The translations under genes and the position numbers were made by a program. 64,000 nt of DNA from Rugalucina vietnamica (Eukaryota; Mollusca; Bivalvia; Lucinida; Lucinidae). Positions 22,393 to 32,545 of the stretch are shown here, piece by piece. Location: the NCBI GenBank assembly GCA_964017185.1, contig OZ024879.1, forward strand, positions 21,517,456 to 21,581,455. Reading direction: 5' to 3'. Under the pieces are notes generated by a model. That model saw only the letters and a list, made by a program, of their open reading frames with translations. It ran no database searches and was not told the origin of the DNA. How positions within the stretch are numbered: the first letter of the stretch is position 1; every line of letters begins with the position of its first letter.

Positions 22393-22410
22393 TGGCGCCG
22401 GAGCCCGGGA
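22393..22410 (+). other. Primer-binding-site-like motif
   Basis: TGGCGCCGGAGCCCGGGA begins with the TGG expected from pairing with a tRNA CCA end and resembles retroelement PBS sequences. It lies just 18 bases before the pol ORF begins at 22429, where the gag and protease region should be. Confidence 0.5.
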
Positions 22411-22428
22411 ACGACCTAGAGTTTAGAC

Positions 22429-25400
22429 ATGGCAACCTTAATCCTAAAGGAAAACAGAACAAGGTACAGACACTTGTTGCATGAAATGTACACCAAAACC
22501 GTCACAGACTACATCGAAAAAGGGTACGCAAAAGAGCTAGAAGGTGAAAGTACAGATTCGAAGAAGATATGGTATTTACCCCACCACCCGGTAATGAATG
22601 TGAACAAACCAGGAAAGGTTCGCTTGGTCTTCGACTGTGCCGCTAAATACAAAGATACCTCCTTGAATAGCCAACTGTTACAAGGCCCTGATTTAATGAA
22701 TAGTCTAATAGGTGTACTTACCTGATTTCGTCAGGAAAAGATAGCTTTTGCTGCTGACATAGAGGCAATGTTCCACCAAGTCCAAGTACGCGAAGAAGAT
22801 TGCGATGCACTCCGCTTTCTATGGTGGCCTGGTGGGGACATATCCAAACTTCCTAAAACATACCATATGCAGGTACATTTGTTTGGTGCCACTTCATCTC
22901 CTAGTTGTGCGGCGTATGCGCTGAAAATGACAGCCAGTGACAATGCGGGTAAATTCCCGGTAGAAGTTGTAGACACCGTGAACAGAAACTTTTACGTCGA
23001 TGACTGCCTGAAATCTGTGGATTCAGAAGATAAAGCGACGATGTTAGCGGCAGATCTACAGTCACTGATGAAAATGGGAGGCTTTAGACTCACAAAGTGG
23101 ATCAGCAACAGTAGAAAGGTTCTCCAAAACATTCCAGAATCTGAACGTGCACCTGCAGTTGTTAGTCTTGGACCTGAAGACGCACTTCCTTGTGATCGTG
23201 CATTGGGCGTTAATTGGAACGTTAATGACGATACTATCACCTTTAAGATCAAGATAGCTGAAAAGCCCCTGACAAGACGTGGGATTCTTTCAATAGTTAG
23301 TGCGATATTCGATCCACTTGGACTGTTAGCACCAGTAACGCTACGAGCAAAAGCCATTGTCCAGAGCCTGTGCAGAAAGAAAATAGGCTGGGATGATGCA
23401 GTGCCACGTAAGGAGCAAGACGAATGGCAACGGTGGCTAATGAATTTACTTTGTTTGGAAAACATTCGGATAAGCCGTTGTTTCCAACCAAGAAGTTTCA
23501 GCAATCTGAAGAACATAGAGTTGCACGTGTTCAGCGATGGATCAGAGACGGGCTATGGCGCATGCGCGTATTTACGCATAACTGACCAACATGATAGCAC
23601 CGCCTGTTGCCTTGTGCTTGGCAAGTCCAGACTCGCCCCGATTAAGCAATCATCTATACCAAGACTTGAACTGTGTGGAGCAGTAGTGTCCTGTCGATTA
23701 TATGTCATGCTGACAAGAGAACTTGATCTAAAAATTGACCAGGTCATATTCTGGACAGATTCCACGATCCTACTGGGATATATAAATAACACCACAAGAC
23801 GATTCAAGACCTTTGTTGGTAACCGACTTAGTTACATACACGAAGTAACAAGTCCAGAACAGTGGCGTTATGTCGACTCTGCTTCCAACCCTGCAGACCT
23901 AGCTTCAAGAGGCATCGATCCTGATGATGATGCTAGCCTTAAGAAATGGTTAAATGGACCAGATTTCTTGCTTCAGGACGAATCTACTTGGCCCCGATTA
24001 GCAAACAGGCCTGAAATAGCAGATGATGACTCAGAAGTGAAAAGAGAGGCAGCAATCAATACCACTGCACTTGACACTGGACCAAAATTGGAAGACCTCA
24101 TCAACCATTATTCTGACTGGTACAGATTACAGAGAGCCATAGCCTGGTTACAAAGATTTGTAAAATACTGTGAAAGACGAAAGCCAGATGGAGATGGACT
24201 GAAATGTGGAGACCTCGTGGTTGAGGAGATACAGAACGCAACCCAAGCAATACTGAAATATGTTCAAAAGGTCCACTTCCAGCGTGAATTAGAAGATTTG
24301 AAGAAAGGTAACTCAGTGATGAAGAAAAGCAGATTAGCCGCGCTGAACCCTGTCCTTACAGATGAAATAATTCACATGTCAGGAAGACAAATCCACAAGG
24401 CTCCAATAATCCTTCCACATAGTGATCACGTGACAGATCTAATAATTCGTCAATGCCATAGCAAAAATGGACACGTGGGACTACAACATGTGCTTGCAGA
24501 ATTACGAGAGAAATACTGGATATTGCATGGTCCAAGCACTGTGAAGAAGACCATTGGAAAATGCATGGTATGTAAGCGGCAGCGCAGCCCATTACTGACA
24601 CAGCAGATGGCGCCACTTATCCAAGAACAGACGACACCTGACAAGCCTCCGTTTACCTTTGTCGGCGTAGACTACTTTGGACCATTCACTGTAAAAGTAG
24701 GTCGGTCTCACGTTAAAAGATATGGTTGTCTGTTTTCCTGTTTGACCACAAGAGCGGTCCACATAGAAGTAGCACATAGCTTGACTACTGATTCATTTAT
24801 ATCAGCTTATCAGCTTTTTACAAGTAGACGTGGATATCCTGAAAAGCTATTTAGTGACAATGGCACGAATTTAGTTAGCGGAGACAAAGAACTCCAGAGA
24901 TCTATAGTAGAGTGGAACCAGTCTGAAATTGGCAGACATTTGTTACAGAACAACGTAGACTGGCACTTCAACCCACCATATGCAAGCAACATGGGTGGAG
25001 CATGGGAGAGAATGATCAGATCTACGCGCACCATACTCAAGGCTCTTGCAAATGAGCAACTCCTAACAGACGAAAAGCTGTTAACTTTGATTGCAGAGAC
25101 AGAAAGAATTATAAACGACAGACCTATCACCCCTGTCAGCAACGATCTAAGAGATCCTGCAGCATTGAAACCAAGTATGCTTCTATTGATGAAAAGCAAC
25201 CCTAGTATTCAAAAAGGAGTTTTCCAGAAAGAAGATGTATACGCCAGAAGATGGTGGAAACAAATCCAATACCTTAGTGATGTATTCTGGAAAAGATGGA
25301 TAAAGGAGTACTTGCCCGCACTTCAAACGCGCCAAAGGTGGCAACGGCAAACAAGGAATCTGAACGCCAATGACATTGTACTGGTTGCAGATGAAAATAT

Positions 25401-25545
25401 CCCAAGAGGGCAGTGGCCACTTGGCAGAGTGACTGAAGTAATCAAGGGTAGGGATGGGCTTGTTAGAAAATGTGTAGTTCGAACTAGAAATACAAATGTT
25501 CTCAGACCGATAACAAAATTATGTCTTTTAGAAGGCACAGATTGA
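22429..25545 (+). pseudogene. BEL/Pao pol: reverse transcriptase, RNase H, integrase (one nonsense codon)
   Basis: One continuous frame broken only by TGA at 22723-22725. The start region carries KIWYLPHHPV and GKVRLVFDCAAKY, typical of the Pao RT N-terminus. ADIEAMFHQV and then NFYVDDCLKS give the RT catalytic aspartates. The RNase H region near 23525 has FSDGSETGYGACAY. The integrase has a His-His-Cys-Cys zinc site (about 24453-24580, ending CMVCKRQ) and a D,D,E core: VGVDYFGPF near 24661, FSDNGTN near 24849, GGAWERM near 24992. The gene copies RNA to DNA and inserts it. Protease is absent upstream. The nonsense codon lies inside RT, so the product is nonfunctional as read. Confidence 0.93.
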
Positions 25546-25636
25546 ACTGCTGGTTGTGTAATAAAAAAAAAAAAAAAAAAAAACTTAAAATATTGGTCCT
25601 TTTGTTTAATGAAATTAGGACATTTCATTGGGGGCA

Positions 25637-26121
25637 CTGTAAGAAAGAGTAAATTCTTAAATAATTAATTTGGTGATTGGGACGATTGGTGCTTGAATTT
25701 GCCACGCCGATAACTAATATATCCGCCGATATCCGGTAACTAATGTAAGTTAGTAACGCAAAACATTCGGGATTAAAGTAAAATGATGATCAAAAAGAAT
25801 TTAAAGTAGAGACTAAAGGGACACCAATGTTGGTAAGCTGCGTTTACAATAATTAGTTTGTACATTTAAGTTTACTTTGTCTAAATAATTAATTTAAGTA
25901 TTAAAAACTTGATAGAATTAATAAATTAAACGTGATTTGTTTACCGTATAACAACGGACATTGTTAACAGAGGTCTAAAACCGGGTCAATGTGTATTTAT
26001 ATGAATTTGTATTTGTTTGTTTGTACTGTTTATGGTTTTAGAGAATCGCTATGCTACGCTTGATACAGAAATAAAAGTTGAATACAGCGCATTTCTCCTT
26101 GGTTGTCTATAATCCCGAACA
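25637..26121 (+). repeat. 3' LTR of the BEL/Pao element
   Basis: Preceded by a purine-rich tract ATTGGGGGCAC. Starts TGTAAGAAAGAG and ends ATAATCCCGAACA, with AATAAA near 26074. Family B sequence resumes immediately at 26122. About 485 bp. No matching 5' copy is in the window. Confidence 0.65.
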
Positions 26122-26178
26122 CTATGTTTTGAGCAAAAATAAGAAAAAATATCAAAAGTTTTCTACTAATTTTTTCAA
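26122..26178 (+). repeat. Family B MITE, right part
   Basis: CTATGTTTTGAGCAAAAATA continues the copy at 18593 and stops at a C-rich segment (26184 onward). Confidence 0.85.
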
Positions 26179-26309
26179 TCCAGACCCCCCCCCCCCTGGA
26201 ATTTGAAAATTTTACCTAAAAAAAGGTAATTTTGGGATTTTGGGGGGGTTGGACCCCCCCTTGTCTGTGACCAAAAATTACCATTTTCGTTGGACCCCCT
26301 CTCATGAAA

Positions 26310-26925
26310 ATTTCTGGATCCGCACATGTCCTTACACTACCTCCATAGCTCCTTCCCTCCCTCGCTCCCCCCATCTCTAACTACTTCCCTCCCGCTCACT
26401 GGACAGCCGGATACACTCGACCATAATGATAGTGTTAATAGCGTAAAGTTGATCGTGTGTGTTTGCAGATAAGGCAGCGTGCCTTTATTTCATATTACTG
26501 ATTCATGTAATATAAACTGGGTCATGGCTTTCGAGGAAACTTTATCTGTCCAACGTCCATATTTATGAGTTTTTCATGTACATGTATACATGTAATTGCA
26601 AAATTAATACTGGCAGAATGAAAGGTTGCAAAAACCTAGGATTCTTAATAAAATTCTTTGTAGTTACAATTTGGTCTATCAAATTGATTGACAGATCAAT
26701 AATTAAAGCCAATCAATGCCTGGCCTTATTTAATTGTCATCCATTTGTCATCAAGGACAAATATCTAGGATACAATCGACCTGTTCGAAAATCGAAACCA
26801 ATAATGAAGGGCAATTAAATTCTCAGAAAATTGCTATATTTAGTCATTTATTTTAACGCATTAAAAAGGTTAATCAATGAAGATTTTTATGTAAAAAGTA
26901 AGAATAAAACTTCATCTAAAGTTAC
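26310..26925. other. NAPRT intron 1, promoter-proximal part
   Basis: No exon or recognised repeat. Includes CTCCCTCC-rich sequence at about 26340-26400. Confidence 0.5.
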
Positions 26926-27007
26926 CTGTAAGAATTGGCTGAATGACTCCATTCTGAGCCTTAGAATGAATGCGAGGAAACGAACAATCTCCAGCCTCGG
27001 TCGACAT
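26926..27007 (-). CDS. Nicotinate phosphoribosyltransferase, exon 1 (start codon)
   Basis: 82-bp coding exon, minus strand. ATG at 27007-27005, ending GVIQPILT plus the first base of an Asp codon, with donor ACAG|GTAACT. Joined to exon 2 it gives the canonical PxLTDLYQxTM start of NAPRT, in phase. The roughly 20 residues before QPILTD are poorly conserved in the family, as expected. A short exon with no ORF longer than 60 codons, so it is easily missed. Start choice: the first ATG in frame after the upstream region, about 28 residues from the conserved motif, matching family length. Confidence 0.9.
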
Positions 27008-27178
27008 GCTTACACAGCTTTTCACTGGATTAAAATAAACCAATAGACGCTTGCAGAAAAAATAATGCTTGTGCTGACAATTTTTGTAAAGCGCCTACTG
27101 GATTGACATTTGATTTGACCTTTGACTTTTAAAATTGGTCTACCTAAAACAGACAGAGCAGGTGCGCGATACTATAAA
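27008..27178 (-). promoter_or_regulatory. NAPRT 5' flank and putative core promoter
   Basis: Only 171 bp separate the NAPRT ATG from a transposon end at 27179. Read on the minus strand it has an inverted CCAAT box (CTATTGG at about 27038-27044) and an AT-rich TTTATTTTAA just downstream. No experimental support; the transcription start is unknown and could lie within the transposon. Confidence 0.35.
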
Positions 27179-27200
27179 CCGGCAGCTAGGGATAATTCTC

Positions 27201-27769
27201 CGGTGCATTCCTTTACCGGAATGGACCGGAATGGGCCTAATTACCGGAATGGACTACCGGAACGGACATTTATATCTGTCCTTGAGTACTTTTCATTTTG
27301 TTTTTTGAGGACAGATTGGTCTAGATTATACACTGATCGTGATTAGTTCGAGAATATCATGTGGTTTAAGTACAGTTAAATTGTGTTCCGTACAGTCAGG
27401 TAGCCTAGGTCAGGCGCTCATATATGCTTATATAATATATAGGTCCCTGTCATATAGCCAGCAAAGTTTACTTATTTCTACTTCTATTCATTCCTTTGTT
27501 TGCTAATTAGAACAACCACTGGTGATCTTTATATGTTATATTTCAATCAAAAATAAACCTCTGAACAGTGGCCCAACCAAACTGGGAAGTCAATTTTGCT
27601 TTACTGAGATGAATTTTATTTGATGCAAACTATTCATGTGACCACAAGGGTACATTTTATGCATATAAAATACATTTAAAGCACCCAAAGCCATAGCATG
27701 ATGTCCATTCCGGTAGTCCATTCCGGTAATTATGTCCATTCCGGTCCATTCCGGTAAAGGAACGCACCC
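27201..27769. mobile_element. 569-bp MITE with CCGGAATGGAC arms and 9-bp target duplication
   Basis: Arms of about 65 bp: GGTGCATTCCTTTACCGGAA at left, mirrored by TTCCGGTAAAGGAACGCACC at right. ATAATTCTC is present on both sides (27192-27200, 27770-27778) and occurs once in the opposite arm of the host transposon, so it is a genuine duplication. Confidence 0.85.
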
Positions 27770-28099
27770 ATAATTCTCAAATACGGAGACAATCTCCATA
27801 TCGGGGGATTGTCTCCGTTTTAGGAGACAATATATGTTAAAAAATTGCTACATTGCCAAAAAATAAGATGTCCCTCGATCGGGGGAATGTCTCCCGTTTT
27901 GGAGACAAACTTGTCTCCGATTCTGGGGACATTCTCCCTATCGGGAGACAGTATGAAAAAATGTCATATTTTAGGCATTTTCAGACTGTCCTGCGCATTT
28001 TTATCTATCTATCTTCTGATACTGAGTCGATCGATTTCTGATCATCACCTCAGGTGTGGGGTGGGTGGCTAAATTTAGAATTTAGTCAAGGGAGAAAAA

Positions 28100-29225
28100 A
28101 ACATTTGGGGTGGACCATTAAAACTATTTACAAGATATAGATAGAGGCATGCTAAAACACATGCCTCTGGGCCTATGATTAAATAGAAGCCTTAAATTCC
28201 TCAATGGTCTTAGATGAGACCACTGAAGAAGGGAGACTATTCCAAACCGAAATAGTTCTGGGGAAAAATGAGTTTTTCAGGGCATCACTATAGGCAAATT
28301 GTCTTGTATACTGTAATTCATGCGATGCCCGAGTTCGCCTTAGGTTGGGTGCCGGGGTCAGGTATTTGTCTTTATCAAGAGACACTGTACCGGAGTGTAT
28401 CTTGTAGAAGAAGGTTAAGGAGGACCGCTCTCTGCGGGACTGCAGGGATGGCCACTCAAGCTCGTCAAGCATATCACCGACGCTACTGGAGTTCCTCCAT
28501 CTCCTGCAGGTCCACCTGGCTGCAGTCTTCTTCACCTTCTCCACCTTCTCAGTCTGAGTTTCATGATAGGGATGCCAAATAGGGGCTGCATACTCAAGCT
28601 GAGGACGAACCAATGTTTTGTATGCAACTTCCTTTGTATGCCTAGGTGTCAATGCCAAATTGCGCCGAAGAAAGCCCAAAGTCTTAGTTGCCTTGCATGT
28701 AATTTCCGAAATATGTTGACCCCAATCAAGGTTGTCTGTGATAGTTAAACCTAGGTATTTAGCGGACTGAACCTGTTCTAATATTTGCTGGTGCAGTGTG
28801 TAGCTGAACTGTATGTGCTTGCTTGGGTGTAGCCGAGTCACCCTCATTGAATGACATTTGCTAACATTAAATTTCATTTGCCAATACGTTTCCCATTTGG
28901 CCAAGCTATTCAGGTCATCTTGCAAAATGTGACAATCCAAAGGAGACTTGATATTCCTGTACAAAACACAATCATCAGCAAATAGCCGAACAGATGACCT
29001 GATATTATCCGGAAGATCATTGATGAAAATAAGAAATAGGACCGGTCCCAAGACCGATCCTTGCGGGACACCAGATAGAACCGGGACTGGATCTGAGGCT
29101 CGGCCATCTAATACCACTTTTTGAGAGCGCTCAGAGAGCCACGAGTCGATCCACTTATGTGTGGATCCTCTAATCCCGTAAAAGTCAAGTTTGTATAATA
29201 ACCTTTTATGTGGGACCTTACTACG
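28100..29225 (-). pseudogene. Non-LTR retrotransposon RT, 5'-truncated
   Basis: ORF 28179-29117 encodes the second half of a LINE reverse transcriptase: SGVPQGSVLGPVLFLIFIND, then RLFADDCVLY with the catalytic FADD at residues 46-49. The thumb region and a C-terminal tail (ARTISVWNSLP-like, FEEFKASI-like) follow. This architecture is typical of Jockey/CR1/I-group elements; the clade is not assigned. The upstream part continues to about 29225 (KWIDSWLS-like) and is then lost. Truncation at the 5' side is usual for LINE insertions. It lies inside the 27179-29610 transposon. Confidence 0.85.
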
Positions 29226-29615
29226 AAAAAGCGCATGTTAAAACAAGTTGGGAAGACACCAGTCCATCAAGACCTAAATTTAATCCGTTGCATCAAAGAA
29301 ATTCACCGTTGCGATAAGTACAGAGATATGGGACAGACCCTGGTATAGTCACTAGATTAAAGACTTGGAAGAATTGTCTATTTTCTTCGTGATTTTATTG
29401 TTAAGCATGGTTACTTTTACGATAAATTTTCAATCAGAAGGCATGAGCTTTAATCTGAAACTTTTTATTTAGGTCATTTCCTGTCTCCCGATCGGGGGAC
29501 AAAATTTTAACACATGATGTATAAATTGATCAAAATGCATTAGACTCTATGGCAGTGTCTCCCGATCGAGAGAATGTCTCCATTTTTGAGAATTATCCCC
29601 AGCTGACCGGTACGC

Positions 29616-30148
29616 TTGTCAGATTTAGCGATGAACACCAATTAGGGATAAAATACACTCCCAATGTCAGTATGTGAATGAATTTTTCAAATAATTATTC
29701 ATTATTTTTTCAACCCCTGTCTTGGGAGGGTTGGGATAAAAATGAGTAAACATATTAATGAGAAAACAGACAGAGTACAAAAACCCATACAAAGAGCCGT
29801 CCTCCACACATGTGCACATAACTTTTCACAGTGCGACTATGATGGAGAAGAATACGCCTTTCAAGTAGTATATGAGGTTTTTAACTTTTGTCCATTGTCA
29901 TCAACCACCATTGACCGTTAGAAAGATCAACACAAAATAAATTGCATTTATATCCCTTCAAATGTGCATTTATGTTTTGAATCCATGTATGTTCATATGT
30001 GTGTATGAAAGTGTGTGATTGTGAAATGTTAATGCCATAACAGCACTGCATATAAGCGTATGCTTAGGTATATATGTGCATTTTTTTTCTATCAAGTCGT
30101 TTTTGGCTATTTTCTGATAAGATGAATGTCGTGGCTTTCTCTATATAG
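29616..30148. other. No gene recognised
   Basis: AT-rich spacer between two transposon complexes. No supported feature. Confidence 0.5.
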
Positions 30149-30223
30149 TGTCATTATAGGGATGCCAAATAGGAGCTGCTTACTCGAGCTGAGGGCGAAC
30201 CAATGTTTGGTATGCAGCTTCCT
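30149..30223 (-). pseudogene. Non-LTR RT fragment, 3' piece of copy 2
   Basis: About 75 bp matching 28565-28640 (ATAGGGATGCCAAATAGG, GAGGGCGAACCAATGTTTGG). It is the continuation of 32546-33841, displaced by the 30224-32545 insertion. Confidence 0.85.
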
Positions 30224-30328
30224 CACACTGGTAAACATAAACGCACTGGCTAAGGCACGAACGTATAGGCTAAGGCGATTTCAACGCTATGGCTAAGAAA
30301 GAAAATGGCGGATAGTGAAACACATTTG

Positions 30329-30333
<5 letters not shown>

Positions 30334-30364
<31 letters not shown>
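30334..30364 (+). repeat. Poly-T tract, about 31 bp
   Basis: Homopolymer within the left arm of the long-TIR element; the mirror arm has CAACAACAA there instead. Confidence 0.9.
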
Positions 30365-30367
<3 letters not shown>

Positions 30368-30859
30368 GTTTCATTTTCCGGTTATCAATGATGACGGCTA
30401 CTGTCTTGGCGGCGCGGGACCCACAAATGAGTCACAAACTTACGTTCGATGACCCGATGTCGCCAGCTGCAGCCAGTGAAAGTGTAACCTCGACAAAGTG
30501 GAGACAATGAACCACGAAATTTCATGATTTTTCATGGAATATTGTTTTTCTCTAATATCATACACTGTCTTGTAGTTTATACATATGCAAATGATAAATC
30601 GGACGCCTTTGAGCACGATTCATGAAAAAAAAATCAAAATGAATGGCCCCCAGCGTGTGACAATACTTGAAGGTTTCATTACAACGCTATTAGCTAAGGA
30701 ACTGGAAACAACGTAGTGGCTAAGACCCCAGAGTTTCTCGGGGAGAAAATGATAGAATATGGTCGTAAGACTCGTAAGTGTCTGTCTCAAAGTAGGTTTT
30801 GAGGTCTACATTATAGTTCAAACATGGTTTTTAGAGCTTTGTTAAACCGTTTGAATTTC

Positions 30860-31041
30860 GTTTTCCACATAAACCGGACTGCGCAGCGACAGACTATGGC
30901 TAGAAGCATGACATTTTGTATTTAGAAAGGAGAGAGAATGTACTATTCGTAAAGCAAATCAGCTTCGCGGTTACCGCGAGGCTGATCTTCGCCTTCGTTT
31001 TTGCATATGCAAATTGTTGGTTTTCTCACGACTTGGCTCAT
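30860..31041. repeat. Family A MITE, left-truncated
   Basis: Core CAAATCAGCTTCGCGGTTAC with mirror, then GTTGGTTTTCTCACG and GGCTCA. The left terminus is missing. Confidence 0.8.
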
Positions 31042-31243
31042 TATTATTATGTTGTATACGTTATAAATTTCAAAAATCATTTTCGCAGCCAAAAAAATAA
31101 AAATAAAAAAAAAAATAAAAAAAAAAATAAAAGACTGCTTCTTTTTCTATTACATGCATTTTGACATTAAATAGTTTGGCATTAAATGTTATGAACTGCT
31201 GCAGAAGCTGAGGGTGAGGTTATGGTCATGTAAAATCGATTTA

Positions 31244-31545
31244 AGCCCACCAGTGATTTTATATTACTGATTGTTCCAAGGCGATACTTCTGTGGTGGTT
31301 CTTTTTGTTTTATGTTTTGGTGTTGAATTTATGTGCTGTTAGCACCTTATGTGCGTTTTCAATACTTTTAGTTAAGTTTGAGTGGCTGAGTGGCCACCTA
31401 TTGGGAAAATGGCTGCCCATTCGGCTTACATTATGTTTTCTAAGTATAAGTACCTTATTGTAAATTTAGGTTTTTCTCACCTCGGTTTTTGGAGTGGGAA
31501 TTACTTTCTGCTTGCGCCATTTCCTGATCGTTGCCTATTTTTACT
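31244..31545 (+). repeat. Dispersed repeat family F, copy 2
   Basis: Related to 4311-4605 (GCCCACCAGTGATTTTATAT, CTTGCGCCATTTCCTGATCG). Confidence 0.8.
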
Positions 31546-32545
31546 TTTAATAATTACTATTCCCTGCTCCTACTGTACGCCAATAATGGTAAATCACTGT
31601 CACTGTTCGCGACGGATGTTGTTTTTTCGAGAGGGGAGGGAGCGACGGGATTTCCAGTGGGAATTAAACAATTTTGAAAAAAGGGTCTATTCCCCCAATC
31701 ATTGATCGCATTGTGATGTCCTAAATCCCCTCGTGGGTCATCAATTTCGCTGCATATTTTCATGTACAATTTCCTAGTAAAGCATCTAATTAACCATCCC
31801 TTGGTCTAATTCCTACTCTGTCTAATACCCAGGGATAAGGATAAATTTGTTGTATAATTCCACCAGTAAGCCCCCCCCCCCCCCCCCCTCAAAGAAAAAC
31901 ATTGATAGGTGCGTGAATACGATATATATATGCTTTTAATTTCACTAACGAAGCTCTAAACCATGTTTGAAAAATGATTTAGACCTCAAAACCTACTTTG
32001 AGAAAGACACTTAGGAGTTTAACGACCATATTATAACATTTTCTCCCCGAGAAACTCTGGAGTCTTAGCCACTACGTTGTTTCAGGTTCCTTAGCCAATA
32101 GCGTTGTAATGAAACTTCAAGTATCGACACACGCTGGGGGCCCTTCAATTTCATTTTTTTTTCATGAATCGTGCTCAAAGGCGTCCGATTTGTCATTTGC
32201 ATATGTATAAACTACAAGACAGCGTATGACATCATAGAAAAACAGAAATTCATGAAAAATCATGAGATTTCGTGGTTTAGTGTCTCCACTTTGTCGAGGT
32301 TACACTTTTACTGGCTGCAGCTGGCGACATCGGACCATCGAACGTAAGTTTATGACTCATTTGTGGGTCCCGCGCCGCCAAGACAGTAGCCGTCATCATT
32401 GATAACCGGAAAATGAAACTGTAAAACAACAACAAACCTGCATATGTGTCTCACTATCCGCCATTTTCTTTCTTAGCCATAGCGTTGAAATTGCCTTAGC
32501 CTATACGTTCGTGCCTTAGCCAGTGCGTTTATGTTTACCAGTGTG

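Larger units (their letters stand above)
18745..26121 (+). mobile_element. BEL/Pao-type LTR retrotransposon, degenerate, in NAPRT intron 1
   Basis: Spans a gag-like ORF (interrupted), an LTR/PBS-like segment, a pol ORF with RT, RNase H and integrase, a purine-rich tract and a 3' LTR. It splits a family B copy exactly at ACAAT|CTATG. No 5' LTR is seen at the left edge and no target duplication at the edges. Its orientation is opposite to NAPRT. One nonsense codon in pol and a 2-kb insertion in gag show it is dead as it stands. Confidence 0.85.
8570..27007 (-). other. NAPRT gene, 5' two-fifths of locus (partial)
   Basis: Spanning entry for the minus-strand nicotinate phosphoribosyltransferase gene. 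The enzyme converts nicotinate and PRPP to nicotinate mononucleotide, the first step of the Preiss-Handler route to NAD. Four coding exons are visible: 26926-27007, 17602-17772, 16918-17128 and 8570-8700. Junction phases are 1, 1, 2 and 1 in order, and every intron starts GT and ends AG. About 198 residues are encoded, versus roughly 540 in the family, so the catalytic C-terminal part lies outside the window. Introns 1 (9.2 kb) and 3 (8.2 kb) are filled with transposons. Whether the locus is still functional cannot be decided from this window. Confidence 0.9.
27179..29610. mobile_element. DNA transposon with GGAGACA-rich arms
   Basis: Inverted ends are CCGGCAGCTAGGGATAATTC at left and GAATTATCCCCAGCTGACCGG-like at right, followed inward by repeated GGAGACA/TGTCTCC and CGATCGGGGGA motifs (27779-27960 and 29480-29590). 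The left end is split by a MITE (27201-27769). The middle carries a non-LTR fragment. No transposase. Confidence 0.7.
30224..32545. mobile_element. 2.3-kb DNA transposon with about 600-bp inverted repeats
   Basis: Ends CACACTGGTAAACATAAACG and CGTTTATGTTTACCAGTGTG, with TTCCT duplicated at 30219-30223 and 32546-32550. The arms (30224-30850 and 31955-32545) are mirror images, including CGACATCGGACCATCGAACG-type sequence and repeated CTAAG...AACG motifs. The interior carries a family A remnant and a family F copy, with no transposase. It interrupts the RT frame of the non-LTR element. Confidence 0.85.
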
